The notes: generated by a model not told the origin, from the sequence alone. A stretch of DNA of 64,000 nucleotides from Lachnospiraceae bacterium (GCA_910575105.1 CAJTDK010000013.1:1-64000), one strand, 5' to 3'. Shown: positions 1 through 9,508, counted from the first letter of the stretch. A program made the numbers and translations.

Positions 1-180
1 GAATGTTGCAATTTATCAAGCGGTCTGTACATGGCATTTTAACTCCTCTGCAAGTATATTTTATAAGGTTATCTGCATGAAAAACGAATTCCAATGGTTC
101 ATTACCTTGCATTTATTATACGCCTAATTGAAAGAAAAATCAGTAAAATCAAGCATTTAAGACTTAATCAGCAGTCACTA
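1..180. other. Left edge, AT-rich, no gene seen
   Basis: No open frame with a ribosome binding site or recognisable product is visible. This stretch may hold the decayed N-terminal half of the KilA-N fragment that follows, but its translation shows nothing I could match to that family. Confidence 0.4.
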
Positions 181-648
181 TTTAAGGACTATCAGTGATT
201 AAAGAAAGACGAAGCTAACCGACTAGCGATTGGGTGGGATGCTAAGCGGGAACTTTCAAAAATAAATTATCGTATCCATACAGATGCGGTAAAGGAATTT
301 TTGATAACACCAATATTATCTCCGCAGGAAATGGCATATACATACGCATCTGAAGCAGATATTCTTAATATGGCTTTGTTTGGCAAGACGGCGGCACAAT
401 GGAGAAATGAAAAAGGAATAAGTGGGAAAACGCCTAATATCAGAGATTTTGCTTCGGCAGAGGAATTAGTTGTACTTATCAATCTGGAAGATACCAATGC
501 TGATTTGATAAGGCAAGGGTTATCTAATATTGAACGATTGAAGATATTAAGGGAAAAGGCATATCGGCAACTTGAGATTTTGAGAAAAAATAAAGATACT
601 ATTGAAACATTAAAGAAAAGTTTAATCAAAGATACAGCAAAAAATTAG
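181..648 (+). pseudogene. KilA-N domain protein, C-terminal remnant
   Basis: The frame beginning at 181 reads KDYQ, meets a TGA at 196-198 and stays open to 648. The product resembles the C-terminal half of phage or integrated-element KilA-N proteins: an LKKDEANR linker, an INYRIHTDAVKEFL stretch, LFGKTAAQWR, and a final helix NIERLKILREKAYRQL. Full-length family members carry an N-terminal DNA-binding KilA-N domain, which is missing here. An ATA-initiated or internal start near 301 would give only the tail, with no good ribosome binding site. I read this as a phage-derived gene that lost its N-terminus and gained a stop. It sits at the left of a series of decayed mobile-element genes. Confidence 0.6.
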
Positions 649-691
649 GTCTAAGTAAATTTGATTGTAATATGTTAGACTTTAATGGAGA

Positions 692-997
692 GCAGGTGAT
701 GTTTCGCTGGTCAGGGAGGAGACAGGGTTTGTGATAGAGAATCTGAGGCTTCGCGGAATCCGTCACTGGTTCATGGACAGCGTGCACGAGATTGTTTATC
801 TTTATTATGCGGACCGGTATACGGGTGAGTTATGTTCGTCAAAAGAGGGAAGGGTTTATTGGATTTCTGAAGAAGAGTCCCTTCAAAAAGAGCTGGCACC
901 GGGGATGGAAAGCGTAATAAAGCTGATCCATGATGATACACTCAGTGAATATTATTCGTGGAATGAAGACGGAATCTGGAAGGGGAAGCTGTTATAA
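692..997 (+). pseudogene. Nudix hydrolase C-terminal fragment
   Basis: The frame 692-997 reads VREETGF at 710-730, which is the second half of a Nudix box (the full form is GX5EX7REUXEEXGU), then LRLRGIRHW and a strand-rich C-terminal half ending in WKGKLL. This matches the C-terminal part of MutT/8-oxo-dGTP-diphosphatase-like proteins, but the N-terminal half and the first glycines and glutamate of the Nudix box are absent. An internal GTG at 731 would start after the catalytic helix. Without the whole Nudix box the fragment cannot be active. The identification is good; the former substrate is unknown. Confidence 0.65.
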
Positions 998-1241
998 ATT
1001 GTCCGGCGTATTTTATCATCTGCAATACAGCAATTCGCACATTGGAACACTTCCTGCTTTTATGGTATGTTTAGCAGAAATAAATCTACGGGAAGGGTGA
1101 AAGTATGAGGTCATTTTCTGGAAGATATGCTGTTCAGGTTTTGGAACGGATGCCGTGCAGGTGTATAAAGATGCAGAAACAGCATCAGGCCGTCAGAATA
1201 TTGCAGAGGGAATTCACTGCTGCAGGTGGGATGGAGGTGTC

Positions 1242-1592
1242 ATGGAAGGAATGAAGCTGAAGGATTTTACGATCTATGACACTCCCCTGTGGCTCGGCAG
1301 GCTGCTGGAGGAGCAGGAAGAAAGATGCCAGAGGGAGCTTAAAGGAGCCTCCAAAGCGTACAATGAGATATTGGAAGAGAGCAGGAAGCTTATGGATAAG
1401 TATCCGTTTATCGAGGATATAGCAGACAATAATGAGCCGCAAGGACCGCTGAAATTGTCGGGTGAAGAGGCAGAAGCTCTTACAAGGTTTATGTATCTGG
1501 AGGGCGAAAGGCGGAGCTGGGAAGGGGCAGAGCTGTACCTGATGGAATGCCACGATACACTGGGACTCCTGCAGCTGGTGGATATGCTATAA
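1242..1592 (+). CDS. Small conserved hypothetical protein (DUF6664-like)
   Basis: This encodes a 116-residue acidic, helical protein beginning MEGMKLKDF. GGAGGT at 1233-1238 sits just ahead of the ATG at 1242, which is why I prefer this to the upstream start at 1155. The sequence has a LLEEQEERCQRELK coiled-coil-like helix and a conserved-looking YLEGERRSWEGAELYLMECHD block. I recall such proteins as cargo of conjugative elements in Lachnospiraceae, possibly annotated DUF6664, but I cannot confirm the family number. There is no signal peptide, membrane segment or catalytic motif. The function is unknown. Confidence 0.55.
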   Translation: MEGMKLKDFTIYDTPLWLGRLLEEQEERCQRELKGASKAYNEILEESRKLMDKYPFIEDIADNNEPQGPLKLSGEEAEALTRFMYLEGERRSWEGAELYLMECHDTLGLLQLVDML

Positions 1593-1646
1593 AAGGTTCT
1601 GGAAGAAAACATATTTTTTTGATGTGATTTCTGGGAAGGATAAGGA

Positions 1647-1829
1647 ATGGGTTTAATGGAGGCAAGTAAGTTTTTAAGCCTGATCCTGCGCCATAAGCCG
1701 GAAGTGATCGGGGTCTCCCTGGATGAACACGGATGGGCGGAGGCGGATAAAGTTATCTTAGGGGTAGGAAGAACCAGAGAACCCGAAGGAGTTACTGAAA
1801 TTAATATTGGGATTAATCAGGATAAATAA
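1647..1829 (+). pseudogene. Truncated RNA 2'-phosphotransferase (KptA/Tpt1 N-terminus)
   Basis: The first ~48 residues ([12 protein letters not shown], then [15 protein letters not shown]) match the N-terminal winged-helix part of KptA/Tpt1, which moves a 2'-phosphate from RNA to NAD. After about residue 50 the homology stops and the frame ends at 60 codons; the family is normally about 180 residues. The NAD-binding and catalytic Arg/His residues lie in the missing part, so the product should be inactive. A ribosome binding site (GGAAGGATAAGG) is still in place upstream of ATG 1647. A strong hairpin follows at 1842. Confidence 0.65.
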
Positions 1830-1841
1830 GATGATTTACAT

Positions 1842-1882
1842 AGCCGGTTGGTTTTCAAAACGAAGACTAACCGGTTATTTTT
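1842..1882 (+). terminator. Hairpin with T-rich tail
   Basis: AGCCGGTTGGTTTTC pairs with GAAGACTAACCGGTT across a 5-base loop (two G-T pairs), followed by ATTTTTAT. This is a standard intrinsic terminator separating the KptA remnant from the conjugation genes. Confidence 0.75.
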
Positions 1883-1969
1883 ATACCCGGATATTGTTGT
1901 AAATTTTATAAATCCAAGAAAATTACTACAGAAATATCCAATTCAAGGGCAGGAAAGGAGTTGAAGATC

Positions 1970-2950
1970 ATGCCGTATATCGCACCGGATATCGTTCAGG
2001 AAGTGAAGCGGATGGACCTGCTGGCTTACCTGAAGAACTATGAACCCCACGAGCTTGTGCATTTCTCCGGCAGCACCTACACAACCAGAACCCATGACAG
2101 CCTAAAGATCTCCAATGGCAGATGGATGTGGTGGAGCCGGGGGATCGGGGGCAGGTCCGCCCTTGATTACCTCATAAAAGTGAGGGGGATCCCCTTTGTG
2201 GAGGCGGTAGAAATACTCGCAGGACGGGGCATCGCCCAACCACCGGTGCCAGTTCCTGCACGCAAAATGGAGGAGAAAAAGCTGCTCCTGCCAGCGCCGA
2301 ACCATTCCCATACGCGGGTCATTTCCTATCTGCAAAGCAGGGGGATCGACCGGGAACTGATCGATTTCTGCCTGGAAACGGGGCGGATTTACGAAAGCAG
2401 GGATCATCACAATGCTGTGTTTGTAGGGCTGGATGGAGAAGGAAAGCCGCGTTACGGGGCGCTCCGGGGGACGGGGACGGACTTCATCGGAGATGCGAGC
2501 GGGAGTGATAAGCACTATTCATTTTCCCTTCCGGCGGGAAAAATGAGCAGGGAAGTCCATCTGTTTGAATCCGCCATCGACCTGTTATCCTTCGCTACGC
2601 TGATGAAGCTGGAGGGGAAAGACTGGAGGGAAACGCACCTGTTATCCCTTGCCGGGGTCTACCAGCCGGCCAGGGAAACCGGCCGCAGCAAGGTTCCGGC
2701 GGCGCTGTCCCGGTTCCTGAAAGAGCACTCGGAAGTACGGCTTATCGCGCTGCATCTGGACAATGACCGGGCAGGGAGGCTGGCGGCGGAGGCAGTGCAG
2801 ACCGCGCTTCAGGGACAAGATAAGCAATATAAGACTATGGACCAGCCGCCGCCGGAGGGGAAAGATTACAACGATCATCTCTGTCTCCGGCTTGGGATCA
2901 GGCCGGCACAGCGGGCAAAAAAGGGCAGGGAAAGGAGGGAGGGGAGGTAA
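1970..2950 (+). CDS. DUF3991/TOPRIM-domain protein of a conjugative element
   Basis: This is a 326-residue protein. AGGAAAGGAG at 1951-1960 is nine bases from ATG 1970, a better start than the TTG at 1961. Residues ~45-95 form a DUF3991-type region (WWSRGIGGRSALDYL, then a PFVEAVEILAG helix). The C-terminal half is a TOPRIM fold with a strand-ending glutamate (LFESAIDLLSF) and an LHLDNDRAG DxD motif. Proteins of this architecture are primase-like and common in Tn1549/CTn-type elements, where they probably help process or replicate transferred DNA. The reading frame is intact although the downstream transfer genes are broken. The C-terminus is unusually rich in Lys/Arg. Confidence 0.75.
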   Translation: MPYIAPDIVQEVKRMDLLAYLKNYEPHELVHFSGSTYTTRTHDSLKISNGRWMWWSRGIGGRSALDYLIKVRGIPFVEAVEILAGRGIAQPPVPVPARKMEEKKLLLPAPNHSHTRVISYLQSRGIDRELIDFCLETGRIYESRDHHNAVFVGLDGEGKPRYGALRGTGTDFIGDASGSDKHYSFSLPAGKMSREVHLFESAIDLLSFATLMKLEGKDWRETHLLSLAGVYQPARETGRSKVPAALSRFLKEHSEVRLIALHLDNDRAGRLAAEAVQTALQGQDKQYKTMDQPPPEGKDYNDHLCLRLGIRPAQRAKKGRERREGR

Positions 2951-3255
2951 AACCAGGGAAGAAAAAGAAGAATATATTGCCCGGAGATAGCTTTGCGGGG
3001 GGAGAAATTGATGTAAGCGGGCGTATCCGGACGGGGATATGGAACACCAGAGGGGCAGGAGCAGAGGCATTTTTGAATGGGATATGCGGACAGGGGCGCA
3101 GATAGCAGGAGAAGCGGTGCAGCCATGTATATATACCAGCAAGCAACGCCTTTGGCTTGCCACACCCTCCGGGAGCGGCAGTTTGTCAGGGGCAGCCCCT
3201 GAAACCCCTGTCAGCCTGGAGGGCAGCAAGGATGGAATTGAAAGGAGGAGCAAGG
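2951..3255. other. Gap between TOPRIM gene and DUF5688 region, no firm gene
   Basis: There are short overlapping frames (for example 3039-3266) but none with a recognisable product. A GGGGCAGCCCCTG palindromic patch lies at about 3191-3203. This is probably residue of element genes. Confidence 0.3.
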
Positions 3256-3414
3256 ATGGAGCTTGAAGTAACCGGAAAAATGGAGCAGGAAAGGACAAAA
3301 CGCAGGATGGAGCGCTACATGGCGTTATCAGACAGAAAACTGAAAAGGAAAAAAGGAGGAAACAGGCATGGAAACATTACGTCAGTTTGCGGAAGAGGCC
3401 GTAGGGAAGATTAA
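3256..3414 (+). CDS. Small basic ORF, unknown
   Basis: A 52-codon frame starts at ATG 3256 behind a good AAAGGAGGAGCAAGG site and overlaps the start of the DUF5688 gene. The product is very rich in Lys/Arg (ERTKRRMERYMALSDRKLKRKK). It may be a genuine small element protein or the translated leader of the next gene. I do not recognise it, and the last 15 codons lie inside the DUF5688 frame. Confidence 0.3.
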   Translation: MELEVTGKMEQERTKRRMERYMALSDRKLKRKKGGNRHGNITSVCGRGRRED

Positions 3415-4351
3415 GGAATACCTTCCGGAAGAATACCGGGATGTGGAGTGCGGGATTGTAGAGCGGATTAAAAACAACGGCGTATACTGGACCGGGATTA
3501 GTTTCAAAAAGCCGGCAGACCCCAATTCCATGACCATATATATGGAGGATTGTTTTGGGGAGTATAAGAAGGGAATGCCCTTTGATAAGGTCATGGAGGA
3601 GATGGCAGGAAAAATAGCAGATCATCTTGGAATGGGCCCTGAGCTCTATATTGAGAGGACAGAGGATTTTGAAAGTGTCAAGGACTTCCTGGAGCCAGTC
3701 CTGATCAATACGAAGGCGAACCGGAAGGTATTGCAGGATACACCCTGTATGACGGCAGCCGACCTGTCTATTGTCTGCCGGGCCGTCCTTCCCATGAAAG
3801 ACGGACAGGGCAGTATAGAAGTAAAAGGTATCCATTTGGAAAAGTGAGGGATTGAGAAAAAACAGCTTTTTGAACAGGCGTTTGAAAACATGGAAAAGCC
3901 GGGGATGTGTACCCTGCAGAGAATGGATCTTTGTATGCTCGGGGCTATAGGAGGGACAGTGGAAGATAATCTGCTGGAAAGTCCGGAGCCCTCAATAAAG
4001 AAAGCCGGTCTGCCAAAAGACACGGCCGGGGGTGAGATGTTCGTTTTGACCAATAAGAGCAAAAGTTTTGGCGCAGCGGCGATGGTATGCCCCGGTGTGA
4101 TGGAAAAAGTGGAAAGTCTGTTCCCCGAAGGATTTTATATCCTCCCGTCGTCTGTCCATGAGTGCCTGATCATACGTAAGGATGAGCAGCTGAAAGTAAA
4201 GAAGCTTGAGCAGATGGTGTTTGAGGTCAACCGGACAGCGGTGGAGGCACACGACAGGCTGTCAGACCATGTCTACGAGTATGACCGGGAGAAGGGGAGT
4301 ATCTGCCTGGTAGCGAAGGCTTTGGAAAAGGAGAGGGGGATGGAGCGTTGA
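3368..4351 (+). pseudogene. DUF5688 family protein, split by an in-frame TGA
   Basis: Two halves, 3368-3847 and 3848-4351, lie in the same frame and together have the length and order of DUF5688 proteins: an N-terminal EYLPEEYRDVECGIVERIKN segment, a mid-region ending GIHLEK, then GIEKKQLFEQAFEN, the block MFVLTNKSKSFGAAAMVCPG, and FYILPSSVHECLII. The break is one TGA at 3845-3847, where family members have Trp (LEKWGI), so a TGG-to-TGA change explains it. The function of DUF5688 is unknown; it is common near conjugation modules. The second half has no obvious ribosome binding site, so the protein is probably lost. Confidence 0.75.
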
Positions 4352-4698
4352 GACGGAGAAATGTAGCCATCCTGTTCCGACTAACTCCCAAAGAAGCACA
4401 GTGCCTTGATGAAAAGGTAAAAAGGAGCGGCCTTAGCCGGGAGGCGTACCTCAGGCGTCTGATAAAAGGAGTTGTGCCGAGGGATGCGCCGCCGCCGGAT
4501 TACTATTCCATGATGAAGGAGCTTTACCGGGCCGGAAGCAGCTTAAACCAGATCGTGCAGAAGGCCCATGCACTGAAAGTGCTAGATGTGCACAGATATG
4601 AACGGGACATGGAGGAATTCAGGGAAACCGTAAGGAAGATCACAGAGGCGGTGGTGCTGCCCGGAAGGATTGGGGAGCAAAAAAGGGGAGGCGGATAA
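4348..4698 (+). CDS. MobC-like relaxosome accessory protein
   Basis: A 116-residue basic protein starting at TTG 4348, overlapping the previous stop (TTGA), with GGAGAGGGGG just upstream. The N-terminus (RRNVAILFRLTPKEAQCLDEKVKRSGLSREAYLRRLI) is a ribbon-helix-helix-type DNA-binding region, followed by a SSLNQIVQKAH helix characteristic of MobC proteins, which bind oriT and help the relaxase nick. It directly precedes the remnant relaxase start at 4700. The frame is intact, but its partner relaxase is gone. Confidence 0.7.
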   Translation: MRRRNVAILFRLTPKEAQCLDEKVKRSGLSREAYLRRLIKGVVPRDAPPPDYYSMMKELYRAGSSLNQIVQKAHALKVLDVHRYERDMEEFRETVRKITEAVVLPGRIGEQKRGGG

Positions 4699-4699
4699 A

Positions 4700-6010
4700 A
4701 TGGCGGTAACATCCATCTGGAGCGTGAAAGGAGGAACTACCGGAGGGGTGAAGAGCACGGCTCGGCCAGGTGGGGGGAGCCCGCGGGAGGTGAATAAAAA
4801 GTACAGTGCGAAACAGTTCTCGGAAAATAAGATCCTGACGCAACATGTCCGCATCAGCTACGACAGCCGCAGGCACCGGAGGAATCTTTTGACGCTGGTG
4901 ATCGGCGGGAGCGGCGCGGGGAAGACAAGATTTTTTGCGCGGCCGAACCTGATGCAGGCGAACACATCCTTCGTGGTGCTCGACCCCAAGGGGGAGAACC
5001 TGCGGGATACCGGGCAGCTTCTGGAGGCGAAGGGGTATGAGATCCGGGTGCTGGACCTGATCAATATGGAGAAAAGCCACTGCTATAACCCCTTTGTCTA
5101 CCTGAAGGATGATAATGACGTACAGCGGCTGGTGACGAACCTGTTCAAAGCGACGACGCCGAAAGGGAGCCAGTCCCAGGATCCCTTCTGGAATACGGCG
5201 GCGAGCATGCTCCTGCTGGCGCTGATCTTTTACCTGAAATATGAAGCCCCCGCGGACGAGCAGAACTTCCCCATGGTGATGGAGCTTTTGCGGGCGGGGG
5301 AGGTCAGGGAGGATAATGAGGAATACCAGTCCCCCTTGGACGAACTGTTTGAACGTCTGGAAATGCGGGAGCCGGAGCATATTGCGGTGAAATATTATAA
5401 GGACTACCACTCGGGCAGTGCGAAGACACTGAAATCCATCCAGATTACTCTGGCGGCGAGACTGGAGAAGTTTAACCTGTCAGGCCTTGCGGCGCTGACG
5501 GCAACGGATGAGTTAAACCTGCTGGCGCTTGGAGAGCGGAAGATGGCCCTGTTTGCGATCATACCGGACAACGATACCAGCTATAACTTTCTGGTAAGCA
5601 TCTTGTATACGCAATTGTTCCAGTAGCTTTTCTATCTTGCCGACCACAGATACGGCGGGCGCCTTCCTGTACACGTCCACTTTTTAATGGATGAGTTCGC
5701 CAATGTCAGTCTGCCGGATGACTTTGACGAGATCCTGTCGGTCATGCGCTCCAGGGAGGTAAGTGTATCCATTATACTCCAAAACCTGGCGCAGTTAAAG
5801 GCTTTGTTTGAAAAACAGTGGGAGGGTATCGTTGGAAATGTGGACGAGTTCCTCTATCTTGGCGGCAATGAGCAGGGCACCCATAAATTTGTCAGTGAGC
5901 TTTTAGGGAAGGCCACCATCGACATGAACACTTACGGGAAGTCAGGCGGGCGTTCAGGGAATTACTCCACCAACTATCAGATCTCGGGGAGGGATATGAC
6001 ATACTTGTTG
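4700..6010 (+). pseudogene. VirD4/TraG-type coupling protein, multiply broken, fused to a relaxase start
   Basis: From ATG 4700 (GGGGAGG site) the first ~11 codons, MAVTSIWSVKG, are the usual start of a MobA/MobL relaxase of these elements. The DNA then enters VirD4 sequence: RNYRRGEEHGSARWG is read in a frame one base off (about 4732-4775), and after a G6 run at 4772-4777 the VirD4 frame continues with SPREVNKKYS. The Walker A motif is GGSGAGKT, followed by VVLDPKGEN. A TAG at 5624-5626 replaces a Gln in LFQQLF; beyond it the same frame gives HVHFLMDEFANVSLP (Walker B). Homology ends near 6000 after QISGRD, losing the C-terminus. The N-terminal membrane helices are deleted. The coupling protein is certainly inactive. 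Confidence 0.85.
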
Positions 6011-6094
6011 GTGAAGAGTTCAGTTGCCTTGAATTTCACATGGACAGGGACACGATCAGCTGGATTCTGAAAAATTGAATACAGGAGGTCGCTT

Positions 6095-6421
6095 ATGGAG
6101 AAATTGCCGAAATACACGCATGAGAACGGCATTGACTATGTTCTTGTCGGGGATTACTATATCCCCATGCTGACGCTGCCGGAGGAAAACCGCCCCGGAT
6201 ATTACAGCAGCCTGCTTCTTACTGGTAAGCTGTGGACGTATCTTGCTGACCTGGATGAACAGGCGCAGGAACGGCTGGACAGGATTATGGAGCAGATGAA
6301 AGTTGCCGAGGGCGTGACGGAGAAACTGAAGGCGGATGACCAACTCAAATGGATACAGCGTATGAATAGCATCTGTAACCGAGCGGAGGAGATCATCCGT
6401 GAAGAAATGATTTACATCTAA
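6095..6421 (+). CDS. tnpV: TnpV-like transposon-encoded protein
   Basis: A 108-residue protein with an AGGAGG site six bases from ATG 6095. It matches the TnpV family found in Tn4451/Tn1549-like elements: an N-terminal [23 protein letters not shown] region, [25 protein letters not shown], and a C-terminal [27 protein letters not shown] helix. TnpV has no proven role and often lies near the recombination genes of such elements. The gene appears intact. Its start lies close behind the truncated VirD4 relic. Confidence 0.75.
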   Translation: MEKLPKYTHENGIDYVLVGDYYIPMLTLPEENRPGYYSSLLLTGKLWTYLADLDEQAQERLDRIMEQMKVAEGVTEKLKADDQLKWIQRMNSICNRAEEIIREEMIYI

Positions 6422-6494
6422 ATAAAAAATTCATACGGTTTCCTGGTAGGCAGGTTCCTTAAAACGTATTCCGCCGTTTTTAGGTGCTGTCTGC

Positions 6495-7541
6495 TCAGGA
6501 TTTATCCAGCAGGTCAGTCAGGATGCTGCTCTGCCGGTACAGCCAGTCCGTGAAGTCTTTCGGGCTGGCTTTTTCTGTTTTGATTGCCCGTTTCCGTTGC
6601 AGGGCTTCTTTCCGGAATGCTTCAAAGGCTGTCTGCATTTCCGTCAGCCGGTCTGCAGGGAGGGCGGGGTTTTTCTTTGCCTTGTTGATGATGTTGCGCC
6701 AGTGCTGGCATTCGTTTTTGTAGACCAGGTCATAGTTGTTATCCCTGGCTCTCTCGTCAAACTCCCTTTTGTTCTGGAGCGCCTGTGTTTTCCGGCATTT
6801 GCTACTGCACAGTTCATACCGCAGGCTTTCAGCAAGGAACAGCCGCCCGCATATTTTACATTTCCGGAAGTGTAGCCCCCAGTCACCCAGCCGGTTCAGG
6901 TAATAGGTGACGATCGGATAGAATGATGCATGAGCAGCAACGCACTCCGTGGCTTGTTTGCTGTCCGGATACCAGAGGTCAAGCTTTGTGTCTTCCGCAG
7001 GTGCGAAACCAAATACCCGGCTGGAGATATGGAAGCGTTCCGGTCTGCCCGTATCAGGGTCAAACCGGAGCGGGCTTCTTTCCTGGAACATCTGTGTAAA
7101 ACGGCTCATTTTATCCATGAAGCGGTCACAGGCTTTTTCCCTTTCCCTTGGCTCCCTTGCAAGTAAATAACCGTTCCAGATGCGGAATGCCGCATACATC
7201 CTCACCGGATCACCGGTGAGATATTTTTTTGCAAGGAATTCCCCGGCGGAGTGTTCGAGGGCAGGCTGTTTCCAGCGGTTCGAGTGCAGGGCTTCCCGCA
7301 ACGGTGCAAGGCCAAGACGGTTCCATTCCCCTTCCGGGTCATGCTCAAATTCCGCAAGGAGGGTTCCTAATGGGCGTGTCACATCGCACAGGACATCTGC
7401 ATCGGTGTTCCCATGCAGGCGGAAGCGGATTTGCAGTTCTTTCCCGATCAGGATACGTTCTTTCTTTTTTTGTCTGTCCAGTGTCAGGACAAGTAAGATC
7501 CGGTCATAACACGGCTCGTGCCGCACGAATTCCATATCCAT
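6495..7541 (-). CDS. Zinc-ribbon hypothetical protein (DUF6076-like)
   Basis: A 348-residue protein on the minus strand with GGAGA ahead of ATG 7541. The visible motif is a Cys4 zinc-binding block, CKICGRLFLAESLRYELCSSKCRK (cysteines spaced C-x2-C...C-x3-C), around residues 228-251, followed by a charged helix FDERARDNNYDLVYKNECQHWRN. I recall close relatives annotated DUF6076 on Lachnospiraceae mobile elements. The fold recalls CGNR-type zinc fingers at the C-terminal end of regulators, but no catalytic function is evident. There is no signal peptide. It lies opposite to TnpV, with 73 bases between the two stops. Confidence 0.6.
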   Translation of the reverse strand: MDMEFVRHEPCYDRILLVLTLDRQKKKERILIGKELQIRFRLHGNTDADVLCDVTRPLGTLLAEFEHDPEGEWNRLGLAPLREALHSNRWKQPALEHSAGEFLAKKYLTGDPVRMYAAFRIWNGYLLAREPREREKACDRFMDKMSRFTQMFQERSPLRFDPDTGRPERFHISSRVFGFAPAEDTKLDLWYPDSKQATECVAAHASFYPIVTYYLNRLGDWGLHFRKCKICGRLFLAESLRYELCSSKCRKTQALQNKREFDERARDNNYDLVYKNECQHWRNIINKAKKNPALPADRLTEMQTAFEAFRKEALQRKRAIKTEKASPKDFTDWLYRQSSILTDLLDKS

Positions 7542-8016
7542 GTTTATCTTCTCCTACAGTTTTATGGTAATTTTAAAATTTAGTAATATCTGTTACACCC
7601 ATAGTATCGCAGAAGTATTGTGCCTGTCAAGGGAAATCCGATATGATGATTGCACGTGGTAATTTCGTACCATGCAGTACATTGACAGGTAAATGACCGT
7701 CTGACAGTGATATGACCGTGAGGGGAAGCAGCGCCGGGAGCCGAAAAACGGGGAGCGTGCCAATACGGGATACGCCGCAGGAATTGGGCTTTGAGGATAA
7801 CGGCTGGCAGGCAGAACGGCGATAGGAAATATTCAAAGGAAGAACAGGATTTTAAGAGTTTAATAACTTCTCGGAATCTCAATGAATGAGATTCCAACTG
7901 AAAATTGACAACTGAATATCGTGCAGGAAAAGAAATTGGAGAAAAATGGACATAAACGTTGGACATAGTGGTACTATGCTTTGAAAAATCATATGGAATC
8001 GATTAAGATATCATTA
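7542..8016. other. 475-bp gap between DUF6076-like gene and transposase
   Basis: No credible coding frame is present. It should contain the promoter of the minus-strand gene ending at 6495 and one end of the insertion sequence, but I could not identify terminal inverted repeats by eye. Confidence 0.4.
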
Positions 8017-9508
8017 TTAGGCGGTGAATCCTAATAATGATTCTTGAAATGCCTTAGTCGATGGCATTTCCCAGGCATCAAGATGTTGTAGCATCATGAT
8101 GCCGTAGAGGCGGCAGTACCACATCTTAGTCGAGCGGTGCCTGCCGTCTTCTAATTTATAGTCCTCTTTCTCGCGCTTGTTGGAGCGTTCCACGGAAGTT
8201 CTTCTGTCATATTCCTTTTCCCATGCTTTAGAGTTCCTTGGCGGTATGTTAAATAACCTTGGATTGTCAATCGGTAACGATATGTACGGTCCTGCCGTAT
8301 TTAGCCGGTGAACAGGGATGCTCGCAGAAGCAGCCACGTTTACGGTTGGACTTAGGACACCGGTATTTTGCCCGGTGTTTGGCAGCTTCATATCCATCTT
8401 TATGCATACGTAAGCCCAACTTACAGACAGGGACACCATCGTCATCGATTGTGAAATCGTCCTTATAGGTAAAATGCCCGGTATGTCCGGGATTGAGGTC
8501 GATAAACGGTGTGATATCTTCCCGTCTGCAGTATTCATAAACAGGGTAAGCGTCGTGTGCGGAATCCAGAAGGAGCTTTTCAATCTGGAATTCCGGAAGA
8601 TACGCTTTCATGGTGAAAAAGGAATGGAGAAAGGAAAGCATATCATGCCTGGAGGCACGTTCTAAAAGAGGGAATACAGGGAGGTCATTGTAGGAATCGG
8701 AAGCCACATACATGTAGAGGTGGTAGCCGAAGAAATAACATTCCCGGTGAGAGTCCCATCCCCAGTTACAGTGGGGCTGGGAATAATGGCGTTTACAGTT
8801 ACAGGAAGAACAGCCTTTCTCCTTACAATGGCAAATGCGCTTTTTCCGCTGCTGTGCGGCAGTACGGACAGGGGTGCCGTCACCGGCAAGAGCCAGGTGC
8901 CGGGGATTAACCAACCCCCTGTGGATGGATTGGTCCAGAAACTGCTGATGATAAAGCCGGAAAATAAGGAAGAAGGGATTTTGCGGTTTTAACTGCCAGT
9001 GTTCCAGCAGGGGAAGAAGCCTGGAAGCCATGCCGGAAGAGTCGCAGGGAGTCTTATCGACTTTCTTTTTGCCTTTGGGAGTTTTCTTTATCTTAGGGAA
9101 CCGGTCTTTCGGGGAAAGGTTGTTGGAGTCATCCTGCCAGATGCGGGAAAAGAAATCATAAAAAGTACCGACACCAGGGGTATCCCCGAAAGAGAAACCG
9201 CTGAGGATGGCATAAAGGGGAGTTTCCTTAAGCATGCGGCACCAGACAGTGATGGAAGTAACTTTCAGTTTCAAAGCAAGCAGATAGGAGCGCAGCATGC
9301 AGGAAGGGAGCCTTGGTTCCGGGCCAAAAACAGAATAGCATTCCTGCAAAATAGAATCTGTCTTTGAAAGATCAAGATACCAGAACTGCACGATATAATC
9401 CCAGGTGCCTTTGGGAAGAACAAAGGGGTCGGGGTAAAACTTAAGGAACTGGGATACGAAAGTATCCTGAAAGGCGGCATGACCGCCAGGGTTACAAGGT
9501 AACATCAA
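8017..9508 (-). pseudogene. DDE transposase (IS1182-like), frameshifted
   Basis: The minus-strand frame from ATG 9508 runs 413 codons to 8267 and the remaining ~80 codons to 8017 lie in another frame. Typical features are an N-terminal QFWYLDLSKTDSILQECYSVFG region, LALAGDGTPV (first Asp), LLLDSAHDAYPVYEY (second Asp) and DNPRLFNIPPR plus RTSVERSNKREKEDYKLE (Glu-containing YREK-like block). At the join the sequence reads ACC GAT T GAC AAT; removing one T restores TDDNPRLF, so a single-base insertion causes the break. The catalytic Glu lies beyond it. Family assignment as IS1182-like is tentative; the IS ends were not found. Confidence 0.7.

Larger units (their letters stand above)
1970..6421 (+). 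mobile_element. Relic of a Tn1549-type integrative conjugative element
   Basis: The gene order TOPRIM/DUF3991, DUF5688, MobC-like, relaxase start fused to VirD4, then TnpV is typical of conjugative transposons in Lachnospiraceae. The relaxase is deleted except for its first ~11 codons, VirD4 is broken several times and DUF5688 has a stop codon, so the element cannot transfer itself. No integrase, excisionase or att sites were found; the boundaries given are those of recognisable genes only. Confidence 0.65.

Noticed and set aside
3845-3847. TGA in the DUF5688 gene as a recoded Trp or selenocysteine codon
   Set aside because: TGG encodes Trp everywhere else in the window and no SECIS-like hairpin is evident; a nonsense mutation is simpler.
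6040-6082. Short coding tail reading [14 protein letters not shown] before TnpV
   Set aside because: It may be the C-terminus of a deleted helix-turn-helix protein, but it is too short to identify.
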